64,000 nucleotides of DNA from Saccharomycopsis fibuligera x Saccharomycopsis cf. fibuligera (taxonomy: Eukaryota; Ascomycota; Saccharomycetes; Ascoideales; Saccharomycopsidaceae), in assembly GCA_001936135.1 (NCBI GenBank), contig CP012811.1:1550001-1614000 (forward strand). Reading direction: 5' to 3'. The notes below the pieces were generated by a model. That model was not told the DNA's origin. It saw nothing but the letters and a program-made list of their open reading frames with translations, and did not search any database. Position 1 is the first letter of the stretch. Each line of letters starts with the position of its first letter. Both the position numbers and the translations under genes were made by a program. Shown one piece after another: positions 1-10,053 of this stretch.

Positions 1-9
1 TATTACAAA

Positions 10-1641
10 ATGTGGGGTCGTCCATCTGGTCCTCCTCCTCCAGGATACAACAGCTACAACAGCAATAACAACGATGATGATGATAACAGAAGAAGGGGAC
101 ACCATCAAGGCGATGCCCGCTATCCAGGTCAAGGTAATGTGACTTATGGTGGTCAATCCGCTTCCGGTGCGTCATTTCAGACTTTCAATGGTCCTCCTTC
201 TGGCTACGGTGGTGGTCAGCCTTCCTACGGTGGTGGCCATAGTAGTTATGGTGGAAACTCCTATGGTGGAGGCAATTCATACGGTGGTGGGAACTCGTAC
301 GGAGGCAACTCTCACGGAGGCAACTCTTATGGCGGAGGCAATTCTTATGGTGATGGAAACTCATACGGCGGCCACCATAATCAAGAACCTTCAAGTGCCG
401 GTGGTTACAACAGAAGCGAATACTCAGGTTCTTCTTTCTCCCGTCCTAGTGGGCCACCACCGGGTTTCAATGACGGTAATGCTTCCCATAACACCAGACC
501 ACACAACTATTCTGAATTCGGGCATTTTGACAGTTCTTCATCTTCAAGTTACCAAAGACCACCAGGTCCGCCACCAGGATGGACTCAAGATCAAGTTCAA
601 GAACAAGCAAATACCGTCTCTGTGTTTGAGGAAAATGACCATGATGTTGATATTCAAGAAGCTTCATACGTCTCTGATCCAAGTTTCCAAGAACAACAAT
701 TCTCTTCGCAAGTGCAAGGTTATAACTACAAGTACTCCTCTTGTACCGGTAAACGTAAAGCATTGCTTGTTGGTATAAACTACATTGGTACTAAAAACCA
801 ACTCAGAGGCTGTATTAATGACGTCCAAAACGTCAGCAATTTCTTGCAAAGACACGGCTACAACAAATCGGATATTGTCATTCTTACAGATGATCAAACC
901 AATGCTCGTGCACTACCAAAACGCCAAAACATTCTTGATGCAATGCAATGGCTTGTTAAAGGTGCTCAAGAAGGTGACTCGCTTTTCTTCCATTACTCTG
1001 GCCATGGTGGTCAAGTTGAAGATAAAGATGGTGATGAATATGACGGGTATGATGAATGTATTTATCCAATGGATTTCGAAACCTCCGGTGAAATCGTTGA
1101 CGATATCATGCACGATATCATGGTGAAATCTTTGCCTGCTGGTTGTCGTCTTACTGCGCTTTTCGACTGTTGCCATTCTGGTTCCATTTTGGATTTGCCA
1201 TACATGTATTCTACCAAGGGGGTTGAAAAAGAGCCAAATGTTGCTGCTGAAGCCGGCCAAGGTTTGCTTAGTGCGGTGACGTCGTACATTACTGGTGACA
1301 AAGTTAGTGCTTTCACTAAAGCTTTTGATGCCGTTGGCACATTCATTGAGGGTAACAAGAGTTCTGCCATTGAAAAAACTAAACAGACTAAGACAAGTCC
1401 TGCGGATGTTATCATGTTGTCTGGTTGTAAAGATGACCAAACTAGTGCTGATGCTTCTGAAGGTGGCCAGGCCACAGGTGCTATGTCTTATGCTTTCATT
1501 AAAGTGATGAATACCGGTAAACAACAATCCTTCTTGTCATTGTTGCAGAATACTAGATCGGTGTTGCAAGGAAAATATTCTCAAAAGCCACAATTGACTA
1601 GTTCACATCCAATTGACGTTAATGTCAAGTTTATCTTTTGA
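10..1641 (+). CDS. MCA1: Metacaspase (caspase-like Ca2+-dependent cysteine protease)
   Basis: A 543-residue metacaspase; the family cleaves after Lys/Arg and acts in yeast stress death and in clearing protein aggregates. The C-terminal half (about 245-543) is the caspase-like fold. The catalytic His lies in HYSGHGG (about H332) and the catalytic Cys in DCCHSG (about C388). The N-terminal 240 residues are a Gly/Asn/Ser/Tyr-rich prion-like prodomain. It has a run of GGNSYGG-type repeats (about 78-122) framed by three proline boxes: GPPPPGY, GPPPGF and GPPPGW. The ATG lies 10 bases from the window edge, so its promoter is outside. A T20 tract (1648-1667) follows the stop. Codon use matches the neighbours and the frame is intact. 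The family assignment is certain; the prodomain's role is inferred from family knowledge. Confidence 0.97.
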   Translation: MWGRPSGPPPPGYNSYNSNNNDDDDNRRRGHHQGDARYPGQGNVTYGGQSASGASFQTFNGPPSGYGGGQPSYGGGHSSYGGNSYGGGNSYGGGNSYGGNSHGGNSYGGGNSYGDGNSYGGHHNQEPSSAGGYNRSEYSGSSFSRPSGPPPGFNDGNASHNTRPHNYSEFGHFDSSSSSSYQRPPGPPPGWTQDQVQEQANTVSVFEENDHDVDIQEASYVSDPSFQEQQFSSQVQGYNYKYSSCTGKRKALLVGINYIGTKNQLRGCINDVQNVSNFLQRHGYNKSDIVILTDDQTNARALPKRQNILDAMQWLVKGAQEGDSLFFHYSGHGGQVEDKDGDEYDGYDECIYPMDFETSGEIVDDIMHDIMVKSLPAGCRLTALFDCCHSGSILDLPYMYSTKGVEKEPNVAAEAGQGLLSAVTSYITGDKVSAFTKAFDAVGTFIEGNKSSAIEKTKQTKTSPADVIMLSGCKDDQTSADASEGGQATGAMSYAFIKVMNTGKQQSFLSLLQNTRSVLQGKYSQKPQLTSSHPIDVNVKFIF

Positions 1642-2064
1642 GTTGAATTTTTTTTTTTTTTTTTTTTAACGCACACGCACACATATATAGTACTGTATAG
1701 CACATTATACGATTTGTTATAGAATAAACATACATATAATGTAGCACAAAATAAATTCTTTCTCAATATTTCGCATAATGGGTTCATTGAACATAAATGA
1801 CTACTACTTATGGGTGTAATAAATTTCTTTTATTGACAAAGAATTTGAAAGGCATTGAACAGCCACACATAGACCTGTAAAATATGAAAACAAAAGCATA
1901 AATTGGTACGTATAGAAGTAATGCAACAAAAAGAAATCAACCATTAGAACTGAAAGAATGAGAGAGAAATTCAGATAAACAAAAACAAAATTGTATAATA
2001 TAAGGCAGCAAGTAATAAATTGAAAAAAAAAAAAAAAAACAATTATGAAACACGCAATGTCAAA
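1642..2064. other. Convergent 3' spacer
   Basis: This 423-base AT-rich spacer lies between two convergent genes. It holds a T20 tract (1648-1667) and an A17-type tract near 2024. I see no ORF or RNA gene in it; it presumably carries the two 3' ends. Confidence 0.6.
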
Positions 2065-3588
2065 CTAAAAAACCCCATTGCTTTCCCCCAACACTTTGAT
2101 AAAGAATTTATCAATTTCATACCATTTTTTCACTGACAAAATGGTCAAACAAGCAGCAAAAAACAAAAAGCTTGACACCAAATAACCGGAAAACACTAAT
2201 GAATAAATAGCGTAAAGAAACACTGTCACCAGCTTGAGCAATTTTGGATATTGGCCAAAAAACTCTGGATAACATTCAAGGATTGAGCTGGAGAATTTAA
2301 GAAGCAAGTTGTTCAATACTACTGGTTTCCCAGCAGCAGCAGCGGCGGCTACATCATTAATATTGCCGTTGATATTGCCATTGGCATTCATATTGGCGCC
2401 CATATTGTTGGCACGATTACCAGTAAACAGCAGTTGCTGAGCCAGTTCATCAAGCACCATAGCAGCAATAGTAGCAATTTTGGTCAGGCTCGGTAAAGAA
2501 ACCATTTTTGCCACGTATGAAGCCATTGTGCTTAAAAGGGTGGTGCTACTGCTATCTGAACCGTCTGGTTTAGCAGTTATGGTAGCAGCAGCAGCACTAA
2601 GATCAGCTGCTTTCGCTACTGCTTTCGCTGCTTTTGCGGCTGCTGGTGCTGCTAAAATGGTGACATTCTGCTGAGAGAGCAACTCAATCGGGAAGCGAAG
2701 AAACTGGATAACATCGATCAAATAGTCGTTTGAAAAAGTCACACAATTGATTAGATTTTTTAAAATTCTCAAGATCACAATTGGAATAATCACAAATCCC
2801 ATCATGTCTACTAATTCTGACAAGAGTGAAACTCCTGGAGGAATATCCAACGGGCGGCCAGCAAATCCTTCAGTAGTGGAAAATGGCGCCATATAATCTG
2901 TTTCGTTATTATTATTATTACTATTATTATTATTATTATTATTATTGTTATTGTTATCATTGTTACTGTTATCATTGTTACTGTTATCATTGTTTGTGCC
3001 AACTTGGTGTCTATTCTGGATATTACCATTATTATTATTATTATCATCATCATCATCGCCATCTTCATCTTCATCTTCAATATCACCAATCTCTTCATAA
3101 TCATCATCCTCAAGCTGTCTCATCCTGCTCATACCATCGTCACCACCACCAACAACAACAACATCATCAACATTTTCTTCTTGTACCGCTTCTGAACCAA
3201 AATCTTCACTTTCCGCAACGCTTTCTCCGCGACCCCTCAAGCGCCTGGCGTGGTGTCTAAATACCCTTACAAATTCTTGTTGGAATCGCAACTGAATCAG
3301 TCTTCTGTATCCGCCGTCGAGTTCCTCATTTTCCCTGCTGCGTGTTGTGGCGGCGGCGCTTGCATTTGTGGCGCTGTTTGGGTTGGTGCTATTGCTGTTA
3401 CCATTGCTATTGCTGTTGCTATTGCTATTTTCGGGGTGATTGTTGGAACCGCTGATTTCTGAATTACTGGTAGTGTCGTATAGTTCACGATTATTGTTGG
3501 ATGTCACTGTGTTTTCTCTGCCGTAATCATCGAGGTTATCATTATTGGAATCACTATTGTTGTTGAACCCAAAGAATGCAAATGCCAT
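2065..3588 (-). CDS. Asn/Asp-rich multi-pass membrane protein, unrecognised
   Basis: A 507-residue protein I do not recognise. The start is a true ATG at 3588. Residues 1-240 are hydrophilic and low-complexity, with NSNSNGN repeats, an acidic stretch and an Asn run of about 13 (codons AAT/AAC mixed, near 2900-2945). A conserved-looking segment follows (PPGVSLLSELVDMMGFVIIP), starting a hydrophobic region of about 250-285. An Ala-rich stretch comes next, and the C-terminus (about 450-490) holds two closely spaced hydrophobic helices before a KKWYEIDKF end. It is probably an integral ER or nuclear-envelope protein, but nothing visible fixes a function; there is no RING or transporter motif. A T29 tract (3601-3629) lies only 12 bp upstream of the ATG. 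Confidence 0.75.
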   Translation of the reverse strand: MAFAFFGFNNNSDSNNDNLDDYGRENTVTSNNNRELYDTTSNSEISGSNNHPENSNSNSNSNGNSNSTNPNSATNASAAATTRSRENEELDGGYRRLIQLRFQQEFVRVFRHHARRLRGRGESVAESEDFGSEAVQEENVDDVVVVGGGDDGMSRMRQLEDDDYEEIGDIEDEDEDGDDDDDNNNNNGNIQNRHQVGTNNDNSNNDNSNNDNNNNNNNNNNNSNNNNNETDYMAPFSTTEGFAGRPLDIPPGVSLLSELVDMMGFVIIPIVILRILKNLINCVTFSNDYLIDVIQFLRFPIELLSQQNVTILAAPAAAKAAKAVAKAADLSAAAATITAKPDGSDSSSTTLLSTMASYVAKMVSLPSLTKIATIAAMVLDELAQQLLFTGNRANNMGANMNANGNINGNINDVAAAAAAGKPVVLNNLLLKFSSSILECYPEFFGQYPKLLKLVTVFLYAIYSLVFSGYLVSSFLFFAACLTILSVKKWYEIDKFFIKVLGESNGVF

Positions 3589-3598
3589 TTTTAATTCT

Positions 3599-3629
<31 letters not shown>

Positions 3630-4360
3630 CGTTATTGTTGTTCTTTTGTTCTTTTCTGTCTTTAGCTTTTCGCTATATTCAATGTTTGGAAGTCAACTGA
3701 TGCAGGTACAAAAGAAGATTAACGATGGTAGTATGATTAATACTTTTTATAGGTGTACATAACAAACTTCAATTGTAGATACTCAAACATCAAGCTATGA
3801 GTTCGGCACCGCTTTGATTCAATCAATGTGTGTTGAATAATGCTAACGATTCGAGTACGTAAAATTCAGGCAGGCTTTGTTTCAAATGACTTGAACCTGT
3901 TAACAACTACCGTCTGTAGATTTGATCTAATCGTCACCGGATGTGCAAACTTGATTTCAAATGAATTATTTCAGGTACTCTTTAGTTACCACAATTATTC
4001 TCCTGTTTCTTGCGTCTGCCTTACTGTTCTCTTTAGCATACAGGCTTCTTCTAATTTATTGGCAACTCAAAACCTATAGCGTTACGCTGTGCTGTGGCTT
4101 GTCACGTATGATTTTCTTGTGTGCAATTCCGTCCTCATCCCACCATTTCATCAAGGAGCTGCGCTGCGCAGCGCTGCCATACTTTAATGACACTATAGTG
4201 TGAAAACGAAAATGGCAGCCGACCGGCAATTGCGCAAGATAACTATAGACAACCGGCCTAGTCATCTGATCCAGTCTGAACTAAGTTTGCTTCCGAGGCT
4301 TACCCGGTACTTATTTAGAGGCTAGTTGCCACACACTACAAATTTATTTCACTAAAAAAA
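3589..4360. other. Spacer upstream of tRNA-Glu
   Basis: A 772-base gene-free stretch opening with a T29 tract (3601-3629), a likely nucleosome-depleted promoter of the leftward gene. At 4191-4200 is the perfect palindrome CACTATAGTG, one of several ACTATAGT copies in the window. The short open frames here have no protein-like composition. Confidence 0.6.
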
Positions 4361-4454
4361 TCCGATATAGTGTAATGGCTAGCACGGTGCCCTCTCATTG
4401 ACTTATCTATGTGTGGGTTCGGCGCAAATCCGGGTTCGATTCCCGGTATCGGAG
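4361..4454 (+). tRNA. tRNA-Glu (anticodon CUC) with a 22-nt intron
   Basis: A full cloverleaf can be drawn. The acceptor is TCCGATA/TATCGGA with discriminator G at 4454. The D stem is GTGT/GCAC. The anticodon stem GTGCC (4387-4391) pairs with GGCGC (4421-4425). The T stem is CCGGG/CCCGG with loop TTCGATT. The anticodon CTC is at 4394-4396, giving Glu (GAG). The stems close only if 4398-4419 is removed, a canonical intron one base 3' of the anticodon; the mature length is 72 nt before CCA. The internal B box GGTTCGATTCC is perfect. A T4 terminator follows at 4458-4461. Confidence 0.95.
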
Positions 4455-4890
4455 TTGTTTTGCTGCTGTTTGGAAGCTGCATTAGATTTAAACTTCACTC
4501 TCGTTTTTTTTTTATTTTTTTTTATTTTCACAAAGCTCTTTCTTTTTCTTATACCAAAAACTTACAAAAAGGAGTTAACAGAAAGCAGGCAACTTAATAT
4601 TAAATTAATTCAATGTACGTAGTGACGATATACTATAGTTGTTATCAGAATCTTTTTGACAAAACTCGGCTATAAGTATACATGTAAAAATAAATATATA
4701 AGCAAAACTCGGCCAATTAAAACCAAATAAAATTAGAAAAGAAACGAAAAAACAAATAGAAAAAAGAGAAAAAAAAAGCCCCAAAACATAATCTATTTTC
4801 GTGAAGTAGTATAATATTAGTATCATAAACAAGTGTGTATCATAAACAGGTATAGTAAATTTTTTTTTTTTTTTTTTTTGATTTTGTTCA

Positions 4891-4923
<33 letters not shown>

Positions 4924-4970
4924 TTAATAACTTATTATTCAATTCGTCAAAATCCCGAACCTAGAAAAGA
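4455..4970. other. Spacer with poly(T) and (ATT)n tracts
   Basis: This holds the Pol III terminator of the tRNA, an ACTATAGT palindrome (4632-4639), a T20 tract (4860-4879) and an ATT microsatellite (about 4891-4925) just past the RMD9 stop codon. No gene is seen. Confidence 0.6.
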
Positions 4971-6803
4971 TCAACGCAATTGTTTGATGTTTTTGAGTGC
5001 TGGAATGTGGATATTGCTAATGTCAACATTGTCCAAATTACTCATGACTGGAACAATGTAAGGGAATCTTGAAGAGTTAACTTCAGTAAGCATTTTGATT
5101 TGGTTAAAGTCCTTTGAAAAATTAGAATATGCTTTAACAATTTTAGCATACAATTCGACACGATTAGAGAATTTGGATGCAATAGTGGCGTCTCTCAAAG
5201 CGGCCCAATCGGCATTGTGAATAAAGGTGGCACCTTGGAAATCACTAAATACAATCAATTCATCCCATCTTCTCAAGATTTCTTCTTCTGCAACATCAAT
5301 AGAGCCCATAGCTTTCAAACCAACTCTGTAAGCAACTTGAGTTCTGGCAACATTGTAAATGTAATAGCACTTGAAAATCTCGTTGATGACTTGTGCATCA
5401 GCCCAAACGACACACTTTGTCATGACAATATTCAAAAATGGCTCATCCAATGGCTTAATGTTGGCATAGACATTGATGATTTGCTTCAATTTTTCAAAGC
5501 CATTAATTTTATCATTTTCATAGCTGGAAAAGAAAATAGACAAAAACAACTCGTTCAAAGAAGAAGAAACACCTTTGGTGACACCGGTGCCATAATTGTT
5601 CCAACATTTGATCCAAATATCCAAGACACGGTTAAAATCTTTGGTTTGATTCCAAGTGTTGATGATGAACTTTTTGACATATGGGACTTGCAAATCAACC
5701 TGGTATGGCATCTCGTTGTTCAATGCTTTTTCAAAAAAAGTATTGGCAACACCCAAATCGTTAGACTCACCAATGAAACTCAAGTGAGTTTCAGTAAGAT
5801 AGCCAAATTTCTTGTACTGAGAATTGCTGCACAATTCTTCAAAAAGTCTCAAGGCAAAGTTAATTTCGTTAGCTAACAAACATGCTCTGATCATACCAAC
5901 GCCCAAGTTTGGATGGTAGTAGTTAATTTGGCCTTTTGAAGTTTCAAACAACAATTGAATGTCACTGAAGGAATGCCCGTTTTCGTACATTATTGGCAAA
6001 ATGACCCCAACGACCCTTGGGTCCAAGAAAACAGAACCAGATTGAGAGGCTCTAGCATTTTCCCAGATAGAAATGGCTTCACCAGACAACTGCAATTCTT
6101 TGAAGGAAGTAATCAAATGCATAGCGCCGTATTCATTGATTGAGTTCTTGTTGGAGATGATGTCAGAAGCGATTTCTCTCAAAGACAAACAAATATAGTC
6201 CATCATATCTCTGTGGAAATTTTTAGCGTCAAAATCTGGCTTTTTGTCCAACTTTAAGGTTTGTTGTCTATTTTGTCTCAAGCCAGTATGCAAAAGGTAA
6301 ATCAACTTAGCAATTCTTTCGGCGTTGAAATCTGGAGTACCGGACAATTCGTGGTACAAGGACATTGCTCTATGGATCGAGTCCCAAAATTGAGGGTTGT
6401 TGTAAGCTGGAGCAGATTTGGCGGTGTAAGTTTTGCCAACACAGTCTTCAAAGGCTACGAGCTGGTGGTACCATGGATTGTCTTTGCCCTGAGGGATGTC
6501 ATTGACCAAGTTGAAATTTCTGTTGTTGTTGTTGTTGTTGTTTCTTGATCTGTTGTTGTTATTGCGGTTGCTGTTATTGTTGTTACGGTTGTTGGCGTTG
6601 ACGTTTCTGTTATAGCTGTTAGATCTGTTATTGTAGTGGGGCTTCAAAATGTCTTGTTCGATGGTGTTGTGAATGGTGGAGTTCAAACGGCGGGAAGATA
6701 AATTGAGGTTGTTGATGCTGTTTCTGGTAGCAACCTGGCTGACCTGGGAGCCAACCTTTGTCTTTATCGTGGATATACCCGACGAGGAGATTATTCTAAA
6801 CAT
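4971..6803 (-). CDS. RMD9: Mitochondrial RNA-stability factor Rmd9-like (PPR-like)
   Basis: A 610-residue protein matching Rmd9, a matrix-side inner-membrane protein that binds and stabilises mitochondrial mRNA 3' ends in yeast. The open frame runs further upstream, but only via a TTG; the first ATG is at 6803 and gives a sensible Ser/Arg-containing presequence (MFRIISSSGISTIKTK). An Asn/Arg low-complexity linker follows (about 65-105). The recognisable core begins near NPWYHQLVAFEDCVGKTY and continues through helical PPR-like repeats (AMSLYHELSGTPDFNAERIA, SGEAISIWENARASQSG). Length is close to the 646 residues of the S. cerevisiae protein. No break is seen. Identification is from remembered family sequence. 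Confidence 0.88.
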   Translation of the reverse strand: MFRIISSSGISTIKTKVGSQVSQVATRNSINNLNLSSRRLNSTIHNTIEQDILKPHYNNRSNSYNRNVNANNRNNNNSNRNNNNRSRNNNNNNNRNFNLVNDIPQGKDNPWYHQLVAFEDCVGKTYTAKSAPAYNNPQFWDSIHRAMSLYHELSGTPDFNAERIAKLIYLLHTGLRQNRQQTLKLDKKPDFDAKNFHRDMMDYICLSLREIASDIISNKNSINEYGAMHLITSFKELQLSGEAISIWENARASQSGSVFLDPRVVGVILPIMYENGHSFSDIQLLFETSKGQINYYHPNLGVGMIRACLLANEINFALRLFEELCSNSQYKKFGYLTETHLSFIGESNDLGVANTFFEKALNNEMPYQVDLQVPYVKKFIINTWNQTKDFNRVLDIWIKCWNNYGTGVTKGVSSSLNELFLSIFFSSYENDKINGFEKLKQIINVYANIKPLDEPFLNIVMTKCVVWADAQVINEIFKCYYIYNVARTQVAYRVGLKAMGSIDVAEEEILRRWDELIVFSDFQGATFIHNADWAALRDATIASKFSNRVELYAKIVKAYSNFSKDFNQIKMLTEVNSSRFPYIVPVMSNLDNVDISNIHIPALKNIKQLR

Positions 6804-8679
6804 GTTTTGTCGAAAGTTGTTTGTAAATGGGTAGCGTTGTTCTTGGAAGACGGCGCTTAGTGGAGTATCAAGAGAGCGTAGCAAAAGAAACAAGGGAAAC
6901 CGGCGGCAAATATAGGAGAAAATGAGCTGAGAAAAAAAAAAAAATAAATGGGACGGCGAGAAAAAAGAAACGAGAAAAAAAAAAAAAAATTTCGAAGAGC
7001 AGTGAAGCGGTGATTACTCGATTGGGAAGCAAAGCGGTCTTTGGTGGGACAAGGCAACGGGTGCGGGTATTATTATTTTTATTATTATTATTATTAGTAG
7101 TAGTAGCAGTAGTAGTATTGTACTGTATGAGACCGAGATCGTGCAACAAGAGATGGGCCAAGATGAAACAATTGGGAGTGAAGCGATAGCGTCTGCTTAT
7201 ATATGATTATTGATCTTGATGCCCCGGTGTAGATACATGTTGCGATGGACGTGTAACAGCATATGGAGGGAGGGAGGGGGGCCCACTGGGAGCGAGCGGT
7301 CCACTGGTTGTCGTTGCATGGCGGGCACCGCGCGCACTCGCTCTGAGAAATTCATTGCTACGGTACAAGAAGCCTCAGGTGCTCGAGGCGTGATGCCCTC
7401 GCTGGCGCTAAACGCTGGCCATGTGAGGGGGTGAACAGGGGGTGAACGGAGAAGGCCCACCGCAACGGGGTGCGGATATCCGCAAAGCGGGCTCTCTCAT
7501 ATCATATAGTGTGACACTATAAGTGCGGTGCAGGCTACCAGCGGCGGTGTCTGGGTGCGGGCGTGGCTAATGTAGATATACACATAGCACAGATGGTATC
7601 TGTGGCTAGTGTTTGTTAATTATAGGCAGCGCTGCTCCCCGCCGTATGTGTCGTTTAGATTCATGTTGACCGGGCTCCATAGGGTGCTGCTACTACCATG
7701 ATGATCCCACTCCACTCCCCGCCCCCAGCCAGTGGGTGCTCATTAGAGATGTCAATTAGCCAAGGGATTTGTGCTTAGCCACGCACGTTTTACCCTCCTC
7801 TTTTGATCTGGTGCTCCACCGGCCGCCGTATAAGCCACATGACATGGAGTTTTTCCGAAATATCTTCAGATAGATCGACAGATAATGGGGGATCTCATTG
7901 AATATGCGGTCCCTGACAAGCATGCAAAAACCTCACTGCCTCCTCACCTCCCCCCGAGAGTCAAACGTATGTTGAAAACTCCATTTGGCTTGGTTTGGCT
8001 TGGCTTGGCTTGGTTTGGTTTTTCCGAATATTATGCATGTATGCAGTTACTCGCCATCTGTTGGGCACGGAGGCAGAGGCAGGGCTGACAGCATACTATA
8101 GTGTGATCTACAGGACTGTAAGATATCCAACGATTCTGACGACCTCGTACTTGTCGTTTATCGATTTATATATATATATTGATATTCATAATGCATTTAC
8201 TCAACTTGATACTTTAGCGGGAATGCATGGTGGGAGGTTAAACTTTGGACAAGCATTTTTACAGTTAAATAAAACCTACAGAGTCAACAAAAGTAGTAAA
8301 CCAGCCATACGTCACGCCCAGAAATGCTAGAGCAGCGTAACTCGGCAGTCCAAGACCTGTGGTAGACTCAATGGCAACATTGCAGTGCCCACTTCAACAA
8401 CTATACAAATCAATCCCCCCGTTACGCGGCTACCATGTGTAGCATAATGATGATGTATTCGTCTTTCCTTTGGTGCCGGAACGACGGCTACGATCATCTT
8501 TTCCAGCACATTTTTCAGCCCCCTTTATTGCAAATGATATTCCTTCAGGGTACATCTTGAACAGACAGCGCCATGTTGGGGCAACAACAACAACAACAAC
8601 AAAAAAAAAAAACAATTATTTTCAACATTCGTAAATCATTAGATAGCATTACATAGATACACACATGGGTGCCATTGTT
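6804..8679. other. Long gene-poor spacer with a GC-rich island
   Basis: This 1.9-kb spacer holds the RMD9 promoter side and the RPT6 3' side. It has A/T homopolymers near 6930-6990 and a clearly GC-rich block at about 7240-7560. An exact inverted repeat lies at 7505-7521 (TATAGTGT-G-ACACTATA). A GGCTT/TTGGT pentamer repeat lies at about 7984-8024, and ACTATAGT at 8095-8102. Several open frames cross the GC-rich part, but they have no protein-like composition. I could not recognise a snRNA, RNase P or SRP RNA. Confidence 0.5.
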
Positions 8680-9876
8680 CTACTTGAACAATTTGGCCAA
8701 AGAAACAGCAGTATTATCATCATGTCTAGCCATGACTTTAGCCACTGCTAATTCAAAATCTTCTTGGGTCACATGGATTCTTCTCTCTCTCAAAGCGTAC
8801 ATACCAGCTTCAGTACAAACGCCTTTGACATCGGCACCGGAGCAACCATTCATTCTTTCGGCAATCTTTCTCAAGTTAATGCCTCTGGTCAAGTTCATTG
8901 ATCTGGAGTGAATCTTTAAAATATCAGTTCTAGCAGTAACTGTTGGCGGTGGGAACTCTATTTTTCTGTCAATTCTACCTGGACGCAACAATGCGGGGTC
9001 CAAGATATCCAATCTGTTAGTAGCCATAATGATCTTTATATCCTTGGAGGACTCAAACCCATCCAACTGGTTCAACAACTCCAACATGGTGCGCTGCACT
9101 TCTGAATCGCCGCCTCCGGACCCTTCCACTCTAGATGAACCAATAGAGTCAATTTCGTCCATGAAAATAATTGAGGGCGCGTGCTCTCTGGCTAATATAA
9201 ACAACTCTCTAACCATTCTTGAGCCTTCACCGATATATTTTTGCACCAATTCTGAGCCACTGACCCTGATGAATTTGCACTCAGTATGGTGTGCCACTGC
9301 TCTGGCAAGCAATGTTTTACCAGTACCCGGAGGACCATATAATATCACCCCCTTTGGCTGTTGAATCCCCAAAGAGTCAAACAATTCAGGATGTTTCACG
9401 GGCAATTCAATAACTTCTTTGATCTCTTTAATCTGCTGGTCCAAACCACCAATCATGTCGTAAGTGGAATCCGGCACTTTCTCCACCATCATTAATGAGA
9501 CCAAGGGATCCACTTTATTGGGTAAGATTTTATGCAAAGTGTAAGAATCGGACTTCAAGCAAACTCTTAATGACGGCTTCACTTCTTTGATATTGATGTC
9601 GCTGGCAATGCTTACTACGAACTTTCCTTCTGGGTGGATCTTCACAAGCACCTGGTTAGAAGACATTACTTTAACCACTTCACCAACATACGAGCTTGGC
9701 TCCTGTAGCACCTTCAACTCATCTTTCAATGCTCTGACATTGGCGTTAAGAATGTTTCTTTCTGCTTCTAATCTGCGCAAATTTTGGGTCTTGTGCTCAA
9801 TTTGTATTTGGGTATCCTGGATCTTTTGAACAAAGAAAGGTTTGATCCCTCCATAATGCGATGTTGCAGTAGCCAT
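8680..9876 (-). CDS. RPT6: 26S proteasome regulatory ATPase Rpt6
   Basis: A 398-residue AAA+ ATPase of the 19S base, which unfolds ubiquitinated substrates and opens the 20S gate. The N-terminal coiled coil (about 15-60, [20 protein letters not shown]) precedes an OB domain. The Walker A motif GPPGTGKT is near 180-187 and Walker [12 protein letters not shown] near 230-240. The SRH segment [20 protein letters not shown] carries the arginine fingers. The C-terminus SLAKLFK fits Rpt6 (405 residues in S. cerevisiae). The start is ATG at 9876. Upstream in the gene's own direction is GGATGGCAAA (10044-10053, minus strand); GGTGGCAAG lies at 10121-10129 on the plus strand. Both resemble the Rpn4/PACE element of proteasome genes. 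Confidence 0.98.
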   Translation of the reverse strand: MATATSHYGGIKPFFVQKIQDTQIQIEHKTQNLRRLEAERNILNANVRALKDELKVLQEPSSYVGEVVKVMSSNQVLVKIHPEGKFVVSIASDINIKEVKPSLRVCLKSDSYTLHKILPNKVDPLVSLMMVEKVPDSTYDMIGGLDQQIKEIKEVIELPVKHPELFDSLGIQQPKGVILYGPPGTGKTLLARAVAHHTECKFIRVSGSELVQKYIGEGSRMVRELFILAREHAPSIIFMDEIDSIGSSRVEGSGGGDSEVQRTMLELLNQLDGFESSKDIKIIMATNRLDILDPALLRPGRIDRKIEFPPPTVTARTDILKIHSRSMNLTRGINLRKIAERMNGCSGADVKGVCTEAGMYALRERRIHVTQEDFELAVAKVMARHDDNTAVSLAKLFK

Positions 9877-10043
9877 TTTCTTTTTGAATTGCTAATGAGA
9901 TGGCTTCTTTATAAATTTACTTTTTCTCCCCAAATAACAATAAAATTACACCAGTGCACTCAAAAAATCACTTTACTTCAAATTGGATTGACTGTTGCAA
10001 TGGGTTTTAAAAGTTTCATTGAAAAAAAAAAAAATTGTGCTCC

Positions 10044-10053
10044 TTTGCCATCC
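10044..10053 (-). promoter_or_regulatory. Candidate Rpn4/PACE-like element upstream of RPT6
   Basis: GGATGGCAAA on the minus strand, about 170 bp upstream of the RPT6 ATG, resembles the proteasome-associated control element GGTGGCAAA bound by Rpn4. A second near-match, GGTGGCAAG, lies at 10121-10129 in the other orientation. Placement and similarity are seen; function is inferred. Confidence 0.45.

Noticed and set aside
2883-3260. Plus-strand Tyr/His-rich ORF opposite the Asn-rich gene
   Set aside because: It is the reverse reading of Asn/Asp codon repeats in the real minus-strand gene.
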